A DNA stretch of 64,000 nt from Xylanibacter brevis ATCC 19188 (GCF_000621725.1 NZ_JHXM01000007.1:62001-126000); one strand, 5' to 3'. Counted from the stretch's first letter, positions 48,613 through 57,661 are shown. Notes: generated by a model not told the origin, from the sequence alone. A program made the numbers and translations.

Positions 48613-48801
48613 ATATGAGAAGACGCACATCTTGATGATTTACGTCTCAAAAACGCTAGTTCGAGCATTTTCGTTGATGTCGTTTTGTTAAGAATTTCAT
48701 TGTTTTTGTGTGAAAAAGGGAAAGGGATGTTAATGATATCATCTTTCACCTAATACCATAACCCTTGCAACCTAAGAAGTTGAGTGCATGCGAAACTTCA
48801 G

Positions 48802-49224
48802 TCAATTAATATATACAGGTCCAAATTTCATTTTCTTATAAGTAGTCTTGACGTGGGTGTTAGACCAATAATAGTATGTTTCAAACACGAGGTAACGATC
48901 ATTAATACTGATTATACCGAAGCCTGTATCACTGATAGAGGGTCTGAGATGATAGCCTTTGTCGGTAACTTCCCATTTCCCCATAGGCATTTCTTCGAAT
49001 TTTTCTGGTGTGACAGACCATTCGCCAAAGGTTCCATTTGCCCAAAATGCCATTCCATGCTGATGTTGCATGTCTTCCTCATCACATTCTATGCTTAGCC
49101 AATAACCTACGGGATTGATGGGATTGTTCTCGTCATCTTTGCTGCATCCTACTAATATGAGAGCAATGACGCTCATCCACAACACTTTTTTTGATGATTG
49201 TAATAAGAATGTTGTTAACTCCAT
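48802..49224 (-). CDS. small lipoprotein, unknown function (paralog-like of 47920)
   Basis: 140 residues from the ATG at 49224; the open frame starts at 49311 but the extra N-terminus is not signal-like. Hydrophobic segment with lipobox LVGC, mature CSKDDENNPINPVGYWLSIE. The mature part repeats the plan of the 47920 protein (PVGYWLSIE versus ILGYWESTE, then FWANGTFGEWSV). No function assigned. Divergent from the ECF sigma gene; a 12-bp inverted repeat sits between them. Confidence 0.65.
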   Translation of the reverse strand: MELTTFLLQSSKKVLWMSVIALILVGCSKDDENNPINPVGYWLSIECDEEDMQHQHGMAFWANGTFGEWSVTPEKFEEMPMGKWEVTDKGYHLRPSISDTGFGIISINDRYLVFETYYYWSNTHVKTTYKKMKFGPVYIN

Positions 49225-49275
49225 AATTACTTGTTTTTGATTTCGTCTGCTATTATAATGCAAAAAAGAGAAAAT

Positions 49276-49326
49276 CTTGCATGGAAAAGCGTTAAAGAAT
49301 ACAAAAAACACACATTTCCATGCAAG
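49276..49326. repeat. 12-bp perfect inverted repeat in divergent control region
   Basis: CTTGCATGGAAA (49276-49287) and TTTCCATGCAAG (49315-49326), 27 nt apart, directly before the sigma-factor -7 box at 49334 and about 52 bp before the divergent lipoprotein ATG. Could be an operator or a leader hairpin. Confidence 0.7.
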
Positions 49327-49333
49327 GTTTACG

Positions 49334-49341
49334 TATTTTTG
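49334..49341 (+). promoter_or_regulatory. -7-like box (TATTTTTG) before the sigma factor
   Basis: TAnnTTTG match 30 bp ahead of the ATG at 49371. Confidence 0.5.
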
Positions 49342-49370
49342 AATTATTAAAATAGGAACGCGATAATAAA

Positions 49371-49913
49371 ATGGTCGGAAAACTTATAGAGCGTGTACGG
49401 AAGAATGACCGACGAGCGATGAATCAGTTATACCAAATGTATGTTGAGGAGCTTTCATCGGTCTGCTACCGCTATGTGCCTAATAGGAACGACGCGAAAG
49501 ACGTGCTACAAAATAGTTTCGTGAAAATATTCACGTCAATCCCGACCATTAGTTACCGCGACGAACCAAGCTTTAAGGCATGGATGAAACGATTGGTAGT
49601 GAACGAGACTCTCTATTTCCTAAGAGAACGAAAGAAACTCTTGTTCGTAGAACTTGATGAGTCAAACCTTCAGTTGTCTGATGAAGAAGAGCCTCAACCA
49701 GAATACTTGTCTCCTAACGAACTCCATCGACTCATCAGCGAATTGCCAGACGGCTATCGTACCGTGATAAACCTGTTTGTTTTTGAGGGGTACACCCACC
49801 AACAAATTGCAGAGATGCTGGATATCAAGGAGACAACTTCCGCTTCGCAACTCTATCATGCAAAACTGACATTGGCAAGGAAAATCAAGGAATTAATGAA
49901 CGAGAAACAATGA
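49371..49913 (+). CDS. ECF-type RNA polymerase sigma factor
   Basis: 180 residues, sigma-70 family with only regions 2 and 4. Region 2: MNQLYQMYVEELSSVCYRYV, DAKDVLQNSFVKIF and SFKAWMKRLVVNETLYFLRERK (in parts). Region 4: LPDGYRTVINLFVFEGYTHQQIAEMLDI and SASQLYHAKLTL. The acidic linker DEEEPQPEY is normal. It overlaps the next gene by 4 bp (ATGA), as expected for a sigma and its anti-sigma partner. Possible autoregulation through the inverted repeat upstream is inference. Confidence 0.93.
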   Translation: MVGKLIERVRKNDRRAMNQLYQMYVEELSSVCYRYVPNRNDAKDVLQNSFVKIFTSIPTISYRDEPSFKAWMKRLVVNETLYFLRERKKLLFVELDESNLQLSDEEEPQPEYLSPNELHRLISELPDGYRTVINLFVFEGYTHQQIAEMLDIKETTSASQLYHAKLTLARKIKELMNEKQ

Positions 49914-51085
49914 AAGAGGATTGGACAAAAGAAATGAAACGAAAGTTGGAGGAACATCGGATGGATCCGCCTTCTGGGTTATGGGAAGACATCTGTGAAC
50001 AGATGGACCTCTCGACGAGCCCTGTCCAAAAGCCAACTCTTATCAAGCGATGGCACTTAGCTTTTGCCGCTGGATTGTTGGCACTTGTTGGGTTCTTCAC
50101 GTTCTATCATCAAGATAACAGCCTACCGCTTTCACAACCAAGTGCGACAACACAGGTTTTGGAAGAAATTAGCCATGAATCGATTCCTTCTGCCTCCACG
50201 CCATCAAAACCGTTCTCTTCAAACCCCGCGAATCTAATCGCCCAGAAACGACAGACCAACATATCTGTCAGGGAAGTGGCACATAACGATACGATAATTG
50301 AATCCATTCATGAAAAAGAAAAGGAGACAGAACAAGTTGCCGTTGAGAAAGCAGAAAACAAACCTTCTGTTGAGCATCCAACAACATCTGTAATAGAGAA
50401 TGACTTCATGACATCCGAACGCCCTATCAAACGTTCCACAAATTCCGATAATTGGTCTTTGGGCATCAACGCTTCTGGCGGATTGTTTGCCTCCAACAAC
50501 ATTGTTAACGGTACTTCATACGGCTCATCCCCAAATAACTTCTACTATGTTGGAATCATTGGAAAATACCCAAACTCAGGCTATGAAACACCACTCGGTG
50601 ATTACGTATGGAAGCATCAGCTTCCCTTGCGCATCGGATTGAGTTTGCAATATCAACTGAACCAACATGTGGCAGTGGTGAGTGGCATCAACTACACATA
50701 TCTCTCTTCTGAGTTCTCCATCCCGTCTATTCAGAACGCCAACTATGAACAGAAGTTGCACTACCTTGGTATTCCACTCGGCATCTCATGGCAACTGTGG
50801 GCAAATCGTCACTTCCACGTCTATCTCTCTGGAGGGGGAATGTTGGAAAAATGTATTCGCTCAACGTTATCACTGGAACATCGTCAAGAAATCGAAAAAC
50901 CGTGGCAGTGGTCTGTCTATGCAGCTGCTGGTGCAGAATATACCTTCACCAACCAATTCGGTATTTACTTCGAGCCCTCACTCAATTATTTCTTCAACGA
51001 TAATACTTCCTTAGAACATTACTATAAGGAGCATCCACTCACACCTGCCATCGAGTTTGGCATTCGCTTACATTTGAAGAAATAA
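49910..51085 (+). CDS. dual-membrane-spanning anti-sigma-like protein (Dma type)
   Basis: 391 residues in one chain: a cytoplasmic N-terminus (1-46) with DPPSGLWEDICEQM, the kind of short anti-sigma segment found next to Bacteroidetes ECF sigmas; one helix 49-67 (WHLAFAAGLLALVGFFTFY); a long periplasmic linker 70-175 rich in S, T, P, E and K; and a C-terminal outer-membrane beta-barrel domain (about 178-391, repeated GxxxQY, GINYTYLSSEFSI, YLGIPLGISWQLW, AAGAEYTFTNQFGIYF, ending FGIRLHLKK). This is the layout of the Dma anti-sigma factors described in Bacteroides thetaiotaomicron, which tie both membranes and regulate vesicle formation. No cleavable signal peptide. Overlaps the sigma gene by 4 bp. 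Confidence 0.8.
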   Translation: MKEDWTKEMKRKLEEHRMDPPSGLWEDICEQMDLSTSPVQKPTLIKRWHLAFAAGLLALVGFFTFYHQDNSLPLSQPSATTQVLEEISHESIPSASTPSKPFSSNPANLIAQKRQTNISVREVAHNDTIIESIHEKEKETEQVAVEKAENKPSVEHPTTSVIENDFMTSERPIKRSTNSDNWSLGINASGGLFASNNIVNGTSYGSSPNNFYYVGIIGKYPNSGYETPLGDYVWKHQLPLRIGLSLQYQLNQHVAVVSGINYTYLSSEFSIPSIQNANYEQKLHYLGIPLGISWQLWANRHFHVYLSGGGMLEKCIRSTLSLEHRQEIEKPWQWSVYAAAGAEYTFTNQFGIYFEPSLNYFFNDNTSLEHYYKEHPLTPAIEFGIRLHLKK

Positions 51086-51436
51086 TACCGTCTTTCATTC
51101 CACTTTTATGGAATGTTACATTATGGTGCGTAGAAAGCACCGTGTCTCTATTCACTCAGAATAGTTGCACTGTTTTTTTTGTTTGTTCTTTCTGTCGTTT
51201 GCAAGACAAACTAAAGCCCGATAGCTATTTTAAAAGTATGTTCGTTATTAAAAAGTATGTCCGTCTGTTCTTTCAGTCGCTCCGCTTTGTGAAAGCGGCA
51301 GAGCCGAGCGATTCTGTCTTTCCCTCTGTTATTCTGTCTGTATCAATGCACGTCTCCTTATGCTTAATATACAACTAATTTACTAATAAAATGTTAAATA
51401 AGTGAGCCGTATTTATTGTATATTTGTCTTTTTTTG
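51086..51436. other. non-coding gap with small repeats
   Basis: No convincing gene. Seen: AAAAGTATGTyCGT at 51232 and 51251 (19-bp step), the hairpin CCGCTTT-GTG-AAAGCGG at 51282-51298, and repeated CTTTCTGTC/CTTTCAGTC/TTCTGTC words. Nothing assignable. Confidence 0.5.
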
Positions 51437-51444
51437 TAATTTTG
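51437..51444 (+). promoter_or_regulatory. -7 promoter box (TAATTTTG) of the efflux operon
   Basis: TAnnTTTG match 93 bp before the adaptor ATG. Confidence 0.6.
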
Positions 51445-51536
51445 CATTTTGAAAACTAAGTATGGCTAATTAAGTTTTCCTCAACAAAGGAAATAAAGGA
51501 ATAAGAAATATAACAATTTAAGCTTAAAGAATAATT

Positions 51537-52715
51537 ATGAGTAAGAACAAAATGATGCTGGCTGCGGCTGTTGCAGCCATGTTGGTTTCATGTGGCGGAG
51601 GCGGTGGCCGTCCGACTTTTGGCGATAATGAGTTTCCCGTGGAGACCGTTTCTTCGCAGTCGGCTGCTCTGCAAACAAACTATCCCGCTACGATTAATGG
51701 TATTCAGGATGTAGAGATTAGACCAAAGACTTCAGGCTTTCTGACACAGGTCTGCGTTAAGGAGGGACAGACCGTCTCTGCCGGTCAGTTGTTGTTTGTT
51801 ATCGACAACGAGACATTCCAGGCACAGGTGCGCCAGGCACAGGCAGCTGTCAATACGGCACAGAGCGGTGTGAACACTGCTAAACTTACTTTTGAGAACT
51901 CAAAGCAGTTGCATGCCAATAAAGTGATTGGCGACTACGAGTTGCAGACTGCCGAGAATACATATCTGAGCGCACAGGCACAGCTGGCCCAGGCAAAGGC
52001 TGCGCTGGCTTCAGCCAAAGAGGCGCTGAGCTACTGCTACGTGAAGAGCCCTGTCAAGGGCGTTGTGGGCACCCTGCCTTTCAAAAAGGGCGCCTTGGTG
52101 AGCGCATCAAACGTGCTGACCCACGTGGCCGACATCAGTCAGATGGACGTTTATTTCTCAGTCACCGAGAAAGACCTGCTGTTGCTCTCAAAGGCTGAGG
52201 GCGGTGTCAGCGGTGCCATCGATGCCTTCCCTCCAGTGAAGCTCTTGCTGGCCGACGGTAGCGAGTACGGCTATCCCGGCAAGGTAGCTACCGTCAGTGG
52301 TGTCATCGACAAGAGCACCGGTTCTGTTCAGTTGAAGGCCCAGTTCCCCAACCCCGACAAGCTGTTGAAGAGCGGCGGTTCTGGTACTATCGTTGTTCCC
52401 CAATCAGCCAACGATGCCATTGTCATCCCCCAGTCGGTGGTTGTAGAGGTACAGAACAAGAAGTTCGTCTATCTGCTCAACGACAGCAACAAGGTGGCCT
52501 ACACCGAGATTACTGTCAACCCTCAGAACGATGGCAACAACTATATCGTGACCAGTGGTCTGAAGATTGGCGATAAGTACGTGACCAACGGTGTCACCAA
52601 GCTGACCGACGGTCAGGAGATTGTGCCCATCACTCCTCAGCGCTACCAAGAGAAGATCCAGGAGCAGGCTAAGGCCATGAGCGCTGGCGACATCGTGGGT
52701 GCCATGAAGAAATAA
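51537..52715 (+). CDS. RND efflux periplasmic adaptor (membrane fusion protein)
   Basis: 392 residues. Lipobox LVSC (Cys19) followed by a Gly run. Then the adaptor plan: beta-barrel/lipoyl halves (IEDVEIRPK-type QDVEIRPKTSGFLTQVCVKEGQTVSAGQ in parts and SYCYVKSPVKGVVGTLPF) enclosing a helical hairpin of alternating A, Q and N (about 98-160), and the membrane-proximal domain with GYPGKVATVSGVIDKSTGSV. Bridges the inner-membrane pump to the outer-membrane channel. First of three efflux genes. Confidence 0.94.
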   Translation: MSKNKMMLAAAVAAMLVSCGGGGGRPTFGDNEFPVETVSSQSAALQTNYPATINGIQDVEIRPKTSGFLTQVCVKEGQTVSAGQLLFVIDNETFQAQVRQAQAAVNTAQSGVNTAKLTFENSKQLHANKVIGDYELQTAENTYLSAQAQLAQAKAALASAKEALSYCYVKSPVKGVVGTLPFKKGALVSASNVLTHVADISQMDVYFSVTEKDLLLLSKAEGGVSGAIDAFPPVKLLLADGSEYGYPGKVATVSGVIDKSTGSVQLKAQFPNPDKLLKSGGSGTIVVPQSANDAIVIPQSVVVEVQNKKFVYLLNDSNKVAYTEITVNPQNDGNNYIVTSGLKIGDKYVTNGVTKLTDGQEIVPITPQRYQEKIQEQAKAMSAGDIVGAMKK

Positions 52716-52891
52716 GTAGAATTGAAAAATTGAAAAATTGAAAAGTTGAAGTCTGAGAAAAACTTTAATTCTTCAATTCTTAAATTCTTAAATTTTTAAA
52801 GATAAGTAGAATTGAAAAATTGAAAAATTGAAAAGTTGAAGTCTGAGAAAAACTTTAATTCTTCAATTCTTAAATTCTTAAATTTTTAAAG
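52712..52891. repeat. exact 90-bp tandem duplication
   Basis: 52712-52801 and 52802-52891 are identical base for base, beginning at the adaptor stop codon. Each copy holds two AT-rich arms (repeated ATTGAAAA on the left, TTCTTAAA on the right) that can pair imperfectly. The second copy ends 2 bp before the pump start codon and therefore forms its ribosome-binding region. Confidence 0.95.
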
Positions 52892-52893
52892 AA

Positions 52894-55800
52894 ATGACAT
52901 TTACAAACTTTATCAAGCGCCCAGTACTCTCTACGGTGATCTCTATCCTCATCGTGCTGCTGGGTGTCATCGGACTGACCTCGCTGCCTATCGAGCAGTA
53001 TCCCGATATTGCACCGCCTACCGTGGTGGTTTACACCAGCTATCCTGGTGCCGATGCTGAGACCGTCAAGAACTCAGTCATTACTCCTCTGGAGGAGAGC
53101 ATCAACGGTGTAGAAGGTATGGACTACATCTCTTCTACCGCTTCGTCGGGTTCGGCACAGATCAGCGTGCTGTTCCGTCAGGGCATGAATGCCGACATGT
53201 GTGCCGTCAACGTGCAGAACCGCGTACAGCAGGCTCAGGCCTTGCTGCCTGCCGAGGTGACCCGTATTGGTGTGACCGTCATGAAGCGCCAGACCTCTCA
53301 GGTTATCATGTACACCCTGACCAGCGACGGTCGCTACGACGACGAGTTCCTGACCAACTATAGTAATATCAATATCGTGCCCGCCATCAAGCGTATCCAG
53401 GGCGTGGGCGACGTGCAGAGCCCAGGTCTGAAGACCTACTCTATGCGTATCTGGCTGAAACCCGATGTGATGAAGCAGTACAACCTGATGCCTTCCGACA
53501 TCAGTGGCGTGCTGGCCGAACAGAACATCGAGGCTGCACCTGGTACCTTCGGCGAACTCTCTGACGTGGCCTACGAGTATGCCATGCGCTACACCGGTCG
53601 CTTCAAGACCGCCGAGGAGTTTGGCAACATCATCATCCAGAGCAATGCCGACGGCACCACGCTGAAACTGAAGGACGTGGCAAAGATCGAGCTGGGTGGT
53701 CAGCAGTATTCCGTTGCCATGAAGAACAACAACGTGCCTTCGGTGCTGGGTATGGTGCAGCAGATTGCAGGCTCTAACGCCAACGAGATTGCCAAGAACG
53801 TGAAGAAAGAGCTGGAAGAACAGTCCAAGCTGTTCCCTCCAGGCATGACCTATAAGATCAACTACGACGTCACCGAGTTCCTCTATGCTTCTATCGAAGA
53901 GGTAGTGTTCACCCTCGTGTTCACCCTTCTGCTCGTGTTCTTCGTTATCTACATCTTCTTGCAGGACTGGCGTTCTACGCTCATTCCTCTGATTGCCGTG
54001 CCTGTGTCGTTGGTAGGTACTTTCTTCTTCCTCGAACTGTTTGGCTTCTCTATCAACCTGCTCACGCTGTCGGCCTTGCTGCTGGCCATCGCCATCGTGG
54101 TCGATGATGCCATTGTGGTGGTCGAAGCCGTGCATGCCAAGTTGGACCAGGGCTATAAGTCAACCCTGACAGCCTCTATCGATGCCATGAACGAGATCTC
54201 TGGCGCCATCATCTCCATCACGCTGGTGATGTCGGCCGTGTTCATCCCTGTATCGTTCATTGGCGGCACCAGCGGTACCTTCTACCGTGAGTTCGGTGTC
54301 ACCATGGCTGTCAGCATCTTCATCTCGGCACTGAACGCTCTGACGTTGTCGCCTGCGCTTTGTGCCATCTTCCTGAAGGCCCACGACGAGAATGGTCATG
54401 AGAAGAAACTCTCACGCATCGACAAGTTCCACATGGCCTTCAATACCGCCTACGACGGCATTCTGGGCAAGTATAAGTCGCGTATTGAAAAGCTGGTACA
54501 TCGTCCTGTTGCCATCCTGGTGACGGTGGTCATCGGTATTGCCGTGCTCGTTGTCTCGCTGGTTACCAGCAAGACCGGCCTGGTTCCCGACGAGGATACC
54601 GGCACCATCTTCTGTACTATCTCTATGCCACCTGCCACCTCTGTGGCCCGCACCCAGCAGGTCATCGCCGAGGTTGACAGCATCTTGGCAGCCGACCCGG
54701 CAGTACAGAACCGCGAGCAAATCCAGGGTTACAACTTCATCGCCGGTTCTGGTTCCGACCAGGCCACGTTCATCGTGAAGCTGAAGCCCTTCAGCGAGCG
54801 CCAGAAAGGACTGTGGTGGAAGATCTCTGGCCTGTGGCAGGGCGACGGCATCTACCGTTTCTTCCTCAACCCCTACGAGTCTAACGGTGTGCTGGCTCAA
54901 ATCTATCTGAAGACGGCCCACATCAAGGATGCCCAGATTCTGGCTTTCGCACCGCCTATGATTCCTGGCTTCTCGGCCAACAGCGGTGTGTCTATCGTCA
55001 TGCAGGACCGCACCGGCGGTTCGCTGGATAAGTTCTTTGGCGTGGTCAAAGACTATCTGGCTGAGCTCAACAAGCGTCCTGAATTCCAGATGGCACAGAC
55101 CTCATACAATCCTAACTATCCACAGTATATGGTGCATGTAGATGTGGCCAAGTGTAAGCAGAGCGGCATCTCGCCTGCCACCGTCCTCTCTACGTTGCAG
55201 GGTTACTACGGTGGACTCTACGCCTCTAACTTCAATGCCTATGGTAAACTCTACCGTGTCATGGTGCAGGGCTCGCCCGAGACCCGCATGACGCCCGAGT
55301 CGCTCAACAGCGTCTATGTGCGCACCGCCGCAGGCATGGCACCCGTCAAGGAGTTCTGCCAGCTGGAGCGCGTCTATGGTCCTTCAAACATCAACCGCTT
55401 CAACCTGTTCACGTCTATCAACGTGACTGCCACCGTGGCTGATGGCTATTCCACCGGTGAGGCCATCAAGGCCGCCCAGGAAGTGGCTGCGCAGGTGCTG
55501 CCCACGGGCTACACCTACGACTATCAGGGTCTGACGCGTGAAGAGGCCAAGGCTTCAAACACCACTGGCATCATCTTCCTGCTGTGTATCATCTTTATCT
55601 ATCTGATTCTTTCGGCCCAGTACGAGTCTTATCTGCTGCCGCTGGCCGTTATCCTCTCCGTACCGTTCGGTCTGGCAGGCTGCTTCCTGTTCACCATGTT
55701 GTTCGGCCATGCCAACGATATCTACATGCAGATCTCGCTCATCATGCTGATTGGTCTGTTGGCCAAGAACGCCATCCTGATTGTACAGTTCGCCCTTGAG

Positions 55801-56151
55801 CGCCGCAGCACCGGTATGGCCATCACATGGTCGGCAGTGTTGGGTTCTGCAGCGCGTCTGCGTCCTATCCTGATGACCTCTCTGGCCATGATTATCGGTC
55901 TGCTGCCTCTGATGTTTGCCAGCGGTGTAGGCAAGAACGGTAACCAGACGCTGGGTGCAGCAGCCGTGGGCGGTATGCTTATCGGTACGCTCTGTCAGCT
56001 CTTCGTTGTGCCTACGCTGTTCGTCATCTTCCAGACGCTGCAAGAGAAGTTCAGACCGATGAAGTTCGAAGGCGACGACGAGAATCCTGATGTGGCCACC
56101 GAGCTGCAGCAGTATGCTAATCGCCCCGTTGATTATACGCTTGAAAAATAG
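52894..56151 (+). CDS. RND multidrug efflux inner-membrane pump (HAE1/AcrB type)
   Basis: 1085 residues. Proton-driven drug pump. Visible: N-terminal FIKRPVLSTVISILIVLLG, LPIEQYPDIAPPTV, TM4 with the proton-relay pair in IAIVVDDAIVVVEAV, the two large periplasmic porter domains (roughly 40-330 and 565-870), GLTREEAKASN before TM8, LLAKNAILIVQFALERR in TM10, and LGAAAVGGMLIGTLCQLFVVPTLF at the end (in parts). Length typical. Preceded by the 90-bp duplication. Confidence 0.96.
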   Translation: MTFTNFIKRPVLSTVISILIVLLGVIGLTSLPIEQYPDIAPPTVVVYTSYPGADAETVKNSVITPLEESINGVEGMDYISSTASSGSAQISVLFRQGMNADMCAVNVQNRVQQAQALLPAEVTRIGVTVMKRQTSQVIMYTLTSDGRYDDEFLTNYSNINIVPAIKRIQGVGDVQSPGLKTYSMRIWLKPDVMKQYNLMPSDISGVLAEQNIEAAPGTFGELSDVAYEYAMRYTGRFKTAEEFGNIIIQSNADGTTLKLKDVAKIELGGQQYSVAMKNNNVPSVLGMVQQIAGSNANEIAKNVKKELEEQSKLFPPGMTYKINYDVTEFLYASIEEVVFTLVFTLLLVFFVIYIFLQDWRSTLIPLIAVPVSLVGTFFFLELFGFSINLLTLSALLLAIAIVVDDAIVVVEAVHAKLDQGYKSTLTASIDAMNEISGAIISITLVMSAVFIPVSFIGGTSGTFYREFGVTMAVSIFISALNALTLSPALCAIFLKAHDENGHEKKLSRIDKFHMAFNTAYDGILGKYKSRIEKLVHRPVAILVTVVIGIAVLVVSLVTSKTGLVPDEDTGTIFCTISMPPATSVARTQQVIAEVDSILAADPAVQNREQIQGYNFIAGSGSDQATFIVKLKPFSERQKGLWWKISGLWQGDGIYRFFLNPYESNGVLAQIYLKTAHIKDAQILAFAPPMIPGFSANSGVSIVMQDRTGGSLDKFFGVVKDYLAELNKRPEFQMAQTSYNPNYPQYMVHVDVAKCKQSGISPATVLSTLQGYYGGLYASNFNAYGKLYRVMVQGSPETRMTPESLNSVYVRTAAGMAPVKEFCQLERVYGPSNINRFNLFTSINVTATVADGYSTGEAIKAAQEVAAQVLPTGYTYDYQGLTREEAKASNTTGIIFLLCIIFIYLILSAQYESYLLPLAVILSVPFGLAGCFLFTMLFGHANDIYMQISLIMLIGLLAKNAILIVQFALERRSTGMAITWSAVLGSAARLRPILMTSLAMIIGLLPLMFASGVGKNGNQTLGAAAVGGMLIGTLCQLFVVPTLFVIFQTLQEKFRPMKFEGDDENPDVATELQQYANRPVDYTLEK

Positions 56152-56157
56152 CAGTCC

Positions 56158-56191
56158 CTGCCTCCATTCCCCAATCGGGGAGGGGAGGCAG
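56158..56191. repeat. REP-like palindrome between pump and channel genes
   Basis: CTGCCTCC / GGAGGCAG outer arms with CCCC-AAT-CGGGG inside; no T tract, so a REP-like element rather than a terminator. Confidence 0.65.
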
Positions 56192-56219
56192 ATACCCAAA
56201 AACCAGAAGATAAAAGATT

Positions 56220-57653
56220 ATGATGAAAAGTAATTTTCTAACGAGAATATTAAAGCCCTTCCCTTCGGGAGGGGTTGGGGTAGGCCTCCTGTTCAGCCTG
56301 CTGCTCTCCAGCTGTGGCCTCTATAATAAATACGAGCGCCCTGAGAGCATCAACACATCCGGACTGGTTCGCGATATCGTGAGCGATGGCGATACACTCG
56401 TGGTCAACAGCGACGAGAATTTTGGCAACCTGCCCTGGCGACAGGTGTTCACAGACCCCCAGTTGCAAGGACTCATCGAGACTGCTCTCGAGAACAATAC
56501 CGACCTGCGCAATGCAGCCCTCAACGTGAAGATGATGGAGACGGCCCTCACCGTGTCTAAGCTGGCCTTCCTGCCCTCGCTGGCCATTGCCCCTCAGGGC
56601 ACCATCAGCCAGGTGCAGATGGACGGTGCCTCGGTGTCGAAGACCTATCAGTTGCCCGTCTCTGCTTCGTGGAACCTCGACCTCTTCGGCAACCTGCTCT
56701 CGCAGAAGCGCTCGGCACAGATGAAGCTGCTGGCCACGAAAGACTATCAGGTGGTGGTGCAGACCAATATCATCTGTGGTGTGGCCAACCTCTACTACAC
56801 GCTCATGATGCTCGACGAGCAGATGCGCATCGTCACCGACATGGAGCAGCTCACCAAAGAGACCTGGGACATGATGAAACTGCAAATGGAACTGGGCCGT
56901 GCACGTTCTACCAGTGTGCAGAGCGCCGAGGCCAGCTACTACAGCGTGCAGGCACAGAAGGCCACGCTGCGCCAGCAGATCCGACAGATGGAAAACTCTA
57001 TGGCACTGCTGCTCAACGAGGCCGGCCATCAGATACCCCGTGGCTCGTTCTACAACCAGTCGCTGCCCTCTGAGTTTGCAACAGGTGTAGGCATCCAGCT
57101 GCTTTCTAACCGTGCCGATGTTCATGCTGCCGAGATGGCGCTGGCTCAGTGCTTCTACGACACCGAGACGGCTCGCTCGCGCTTCTATCCAAACATCACC
57201 ATCACGGGCAATGCCATGTTCACCAACTCGCTGGGCTCGGCCATCGTCAACCCTGGCAAGTGGATCCTCTCGGCTGTAGGTTCGCTCACACAGCCAATCT
57301 TCGCCCACGGACAGATCGTGGCCGGACTGAAAGTGGCCAAGTATCAGCAGGAACAGGCCCTCAACACCTTCCAGAACACCATCCTGAAGGCTGGCAACGA
57401 GGTGAGCAATGCCCTGGTGGCATATGCCACCTGCGATGAGCTGAGCCAGATCGACGACAAGCAGGTGAAGCTCTACGAGCAGAACGTGGAGGACACCCGT
57501 CAGCTCTACACCTCTAAGGGCAGTAGTTATCTCGAGGTCATCCAGGCACAGAGCGGACTGCTCAACGCCCGCATCTCGAAGGTCACCAACGACTTCAACA
57601 AGATGCAGGCTGTGGTCAACCTCTATCAGGCTCTGGGAGGCGGAAGCCATTAA
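56220..57653 (+). CDS. outer-membrane efflux channel (NodT/TolC family lipoprotein)
   Basis: 477 residues (ATG at 56223 equally possible). Outer-membrane exit duct of the RND system. Lipobox LLLSSC with Cys32; then PWRQVFTDPQLQGLIETALENN, DLRNAALNVKMMETAL, LDLFGNLLSQKRSAQ, LSNRADVHAAEMALAQCFYDTETARSRFYPNITITG (in parts) and a repeat of this plan in the C-terminal half with SYLEVIQAQSGLLNAR. Residues 12-25 of the signal peptide, KPFPSGGVGVGLLF, are the translation of a REP-like element (56252-56290), so a repeat has been built into the export signal without breaking the frame. Confidence 0.92.
   Translation: MMKSNFLTRILKPFPSGGVGVGLLFSLLLSSCGLYNKYERPESINTSGLVRDIVSDGDTLVVNSDENFGNLPWRQVFTDPQLQGLIETALENNTDLRNAALNVKMMETALTVSKLAFLPSLAIAPQGTISQVQMDGASVSKTYQLPVSASWNLDLFGNLLSQKRSAQMKLLATKDYQVVVQTNIICGVANLYYTLMMLDEQMRIVTDMEQLTKETWDMMKLQMELGRARSTSVQSAEASYYSVQAQKATLRQQIRQMENSMALLLNEAGHQIPRGSFYNQSLPSEFATGVGIQLLSNRADVHAAEMALAQCFYDTETARSRFYPNITITGNAMFTNSLGSAIVNPGKWILSAVGSLTQPIFAHGQIVAGLKVAKYQQEQALNTFQNTILKAGNEVSNALVAYATCDELSQIDDKQVKLYEQNVEDTRQLYTSKGSSYLEVIQAQSGLLNARISKVTNDFNKMQAVVNLYQALGGGSH
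56252..56290. repeat. REP-like element inside the efflux-channel signal peptide
   Basis: AAGCCCTTCCCTTCGGGAGG then GGTTGGGGTAGGCCTCCTG: the CCTCCC/GGGAGG palindrome plus GGGG tail of the family seen at 42835. Confidence 0.75.
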
Positions 57654-57661
57654 CCCATTAA

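Noticed and set aside
48452..48691. Short ORF MVVVADSGLM as an intact gene
   Set aside because: It is only the middle of a transposase, without start or the remaining catalytic parts.
56250..57650. 466-codon open frame on the minus strand across the efflux-channel gene, and similar long antisense frames at 41172-42641, 22620-23960, 20511-21755, 17390-18484 and 53074-54135
   Set aside because: They mirror strongly supported plus-strand genes, have no promoter box or signal-like start of their own, and their translations are rich in H, L, V and R as expected from the reversed codon bias.
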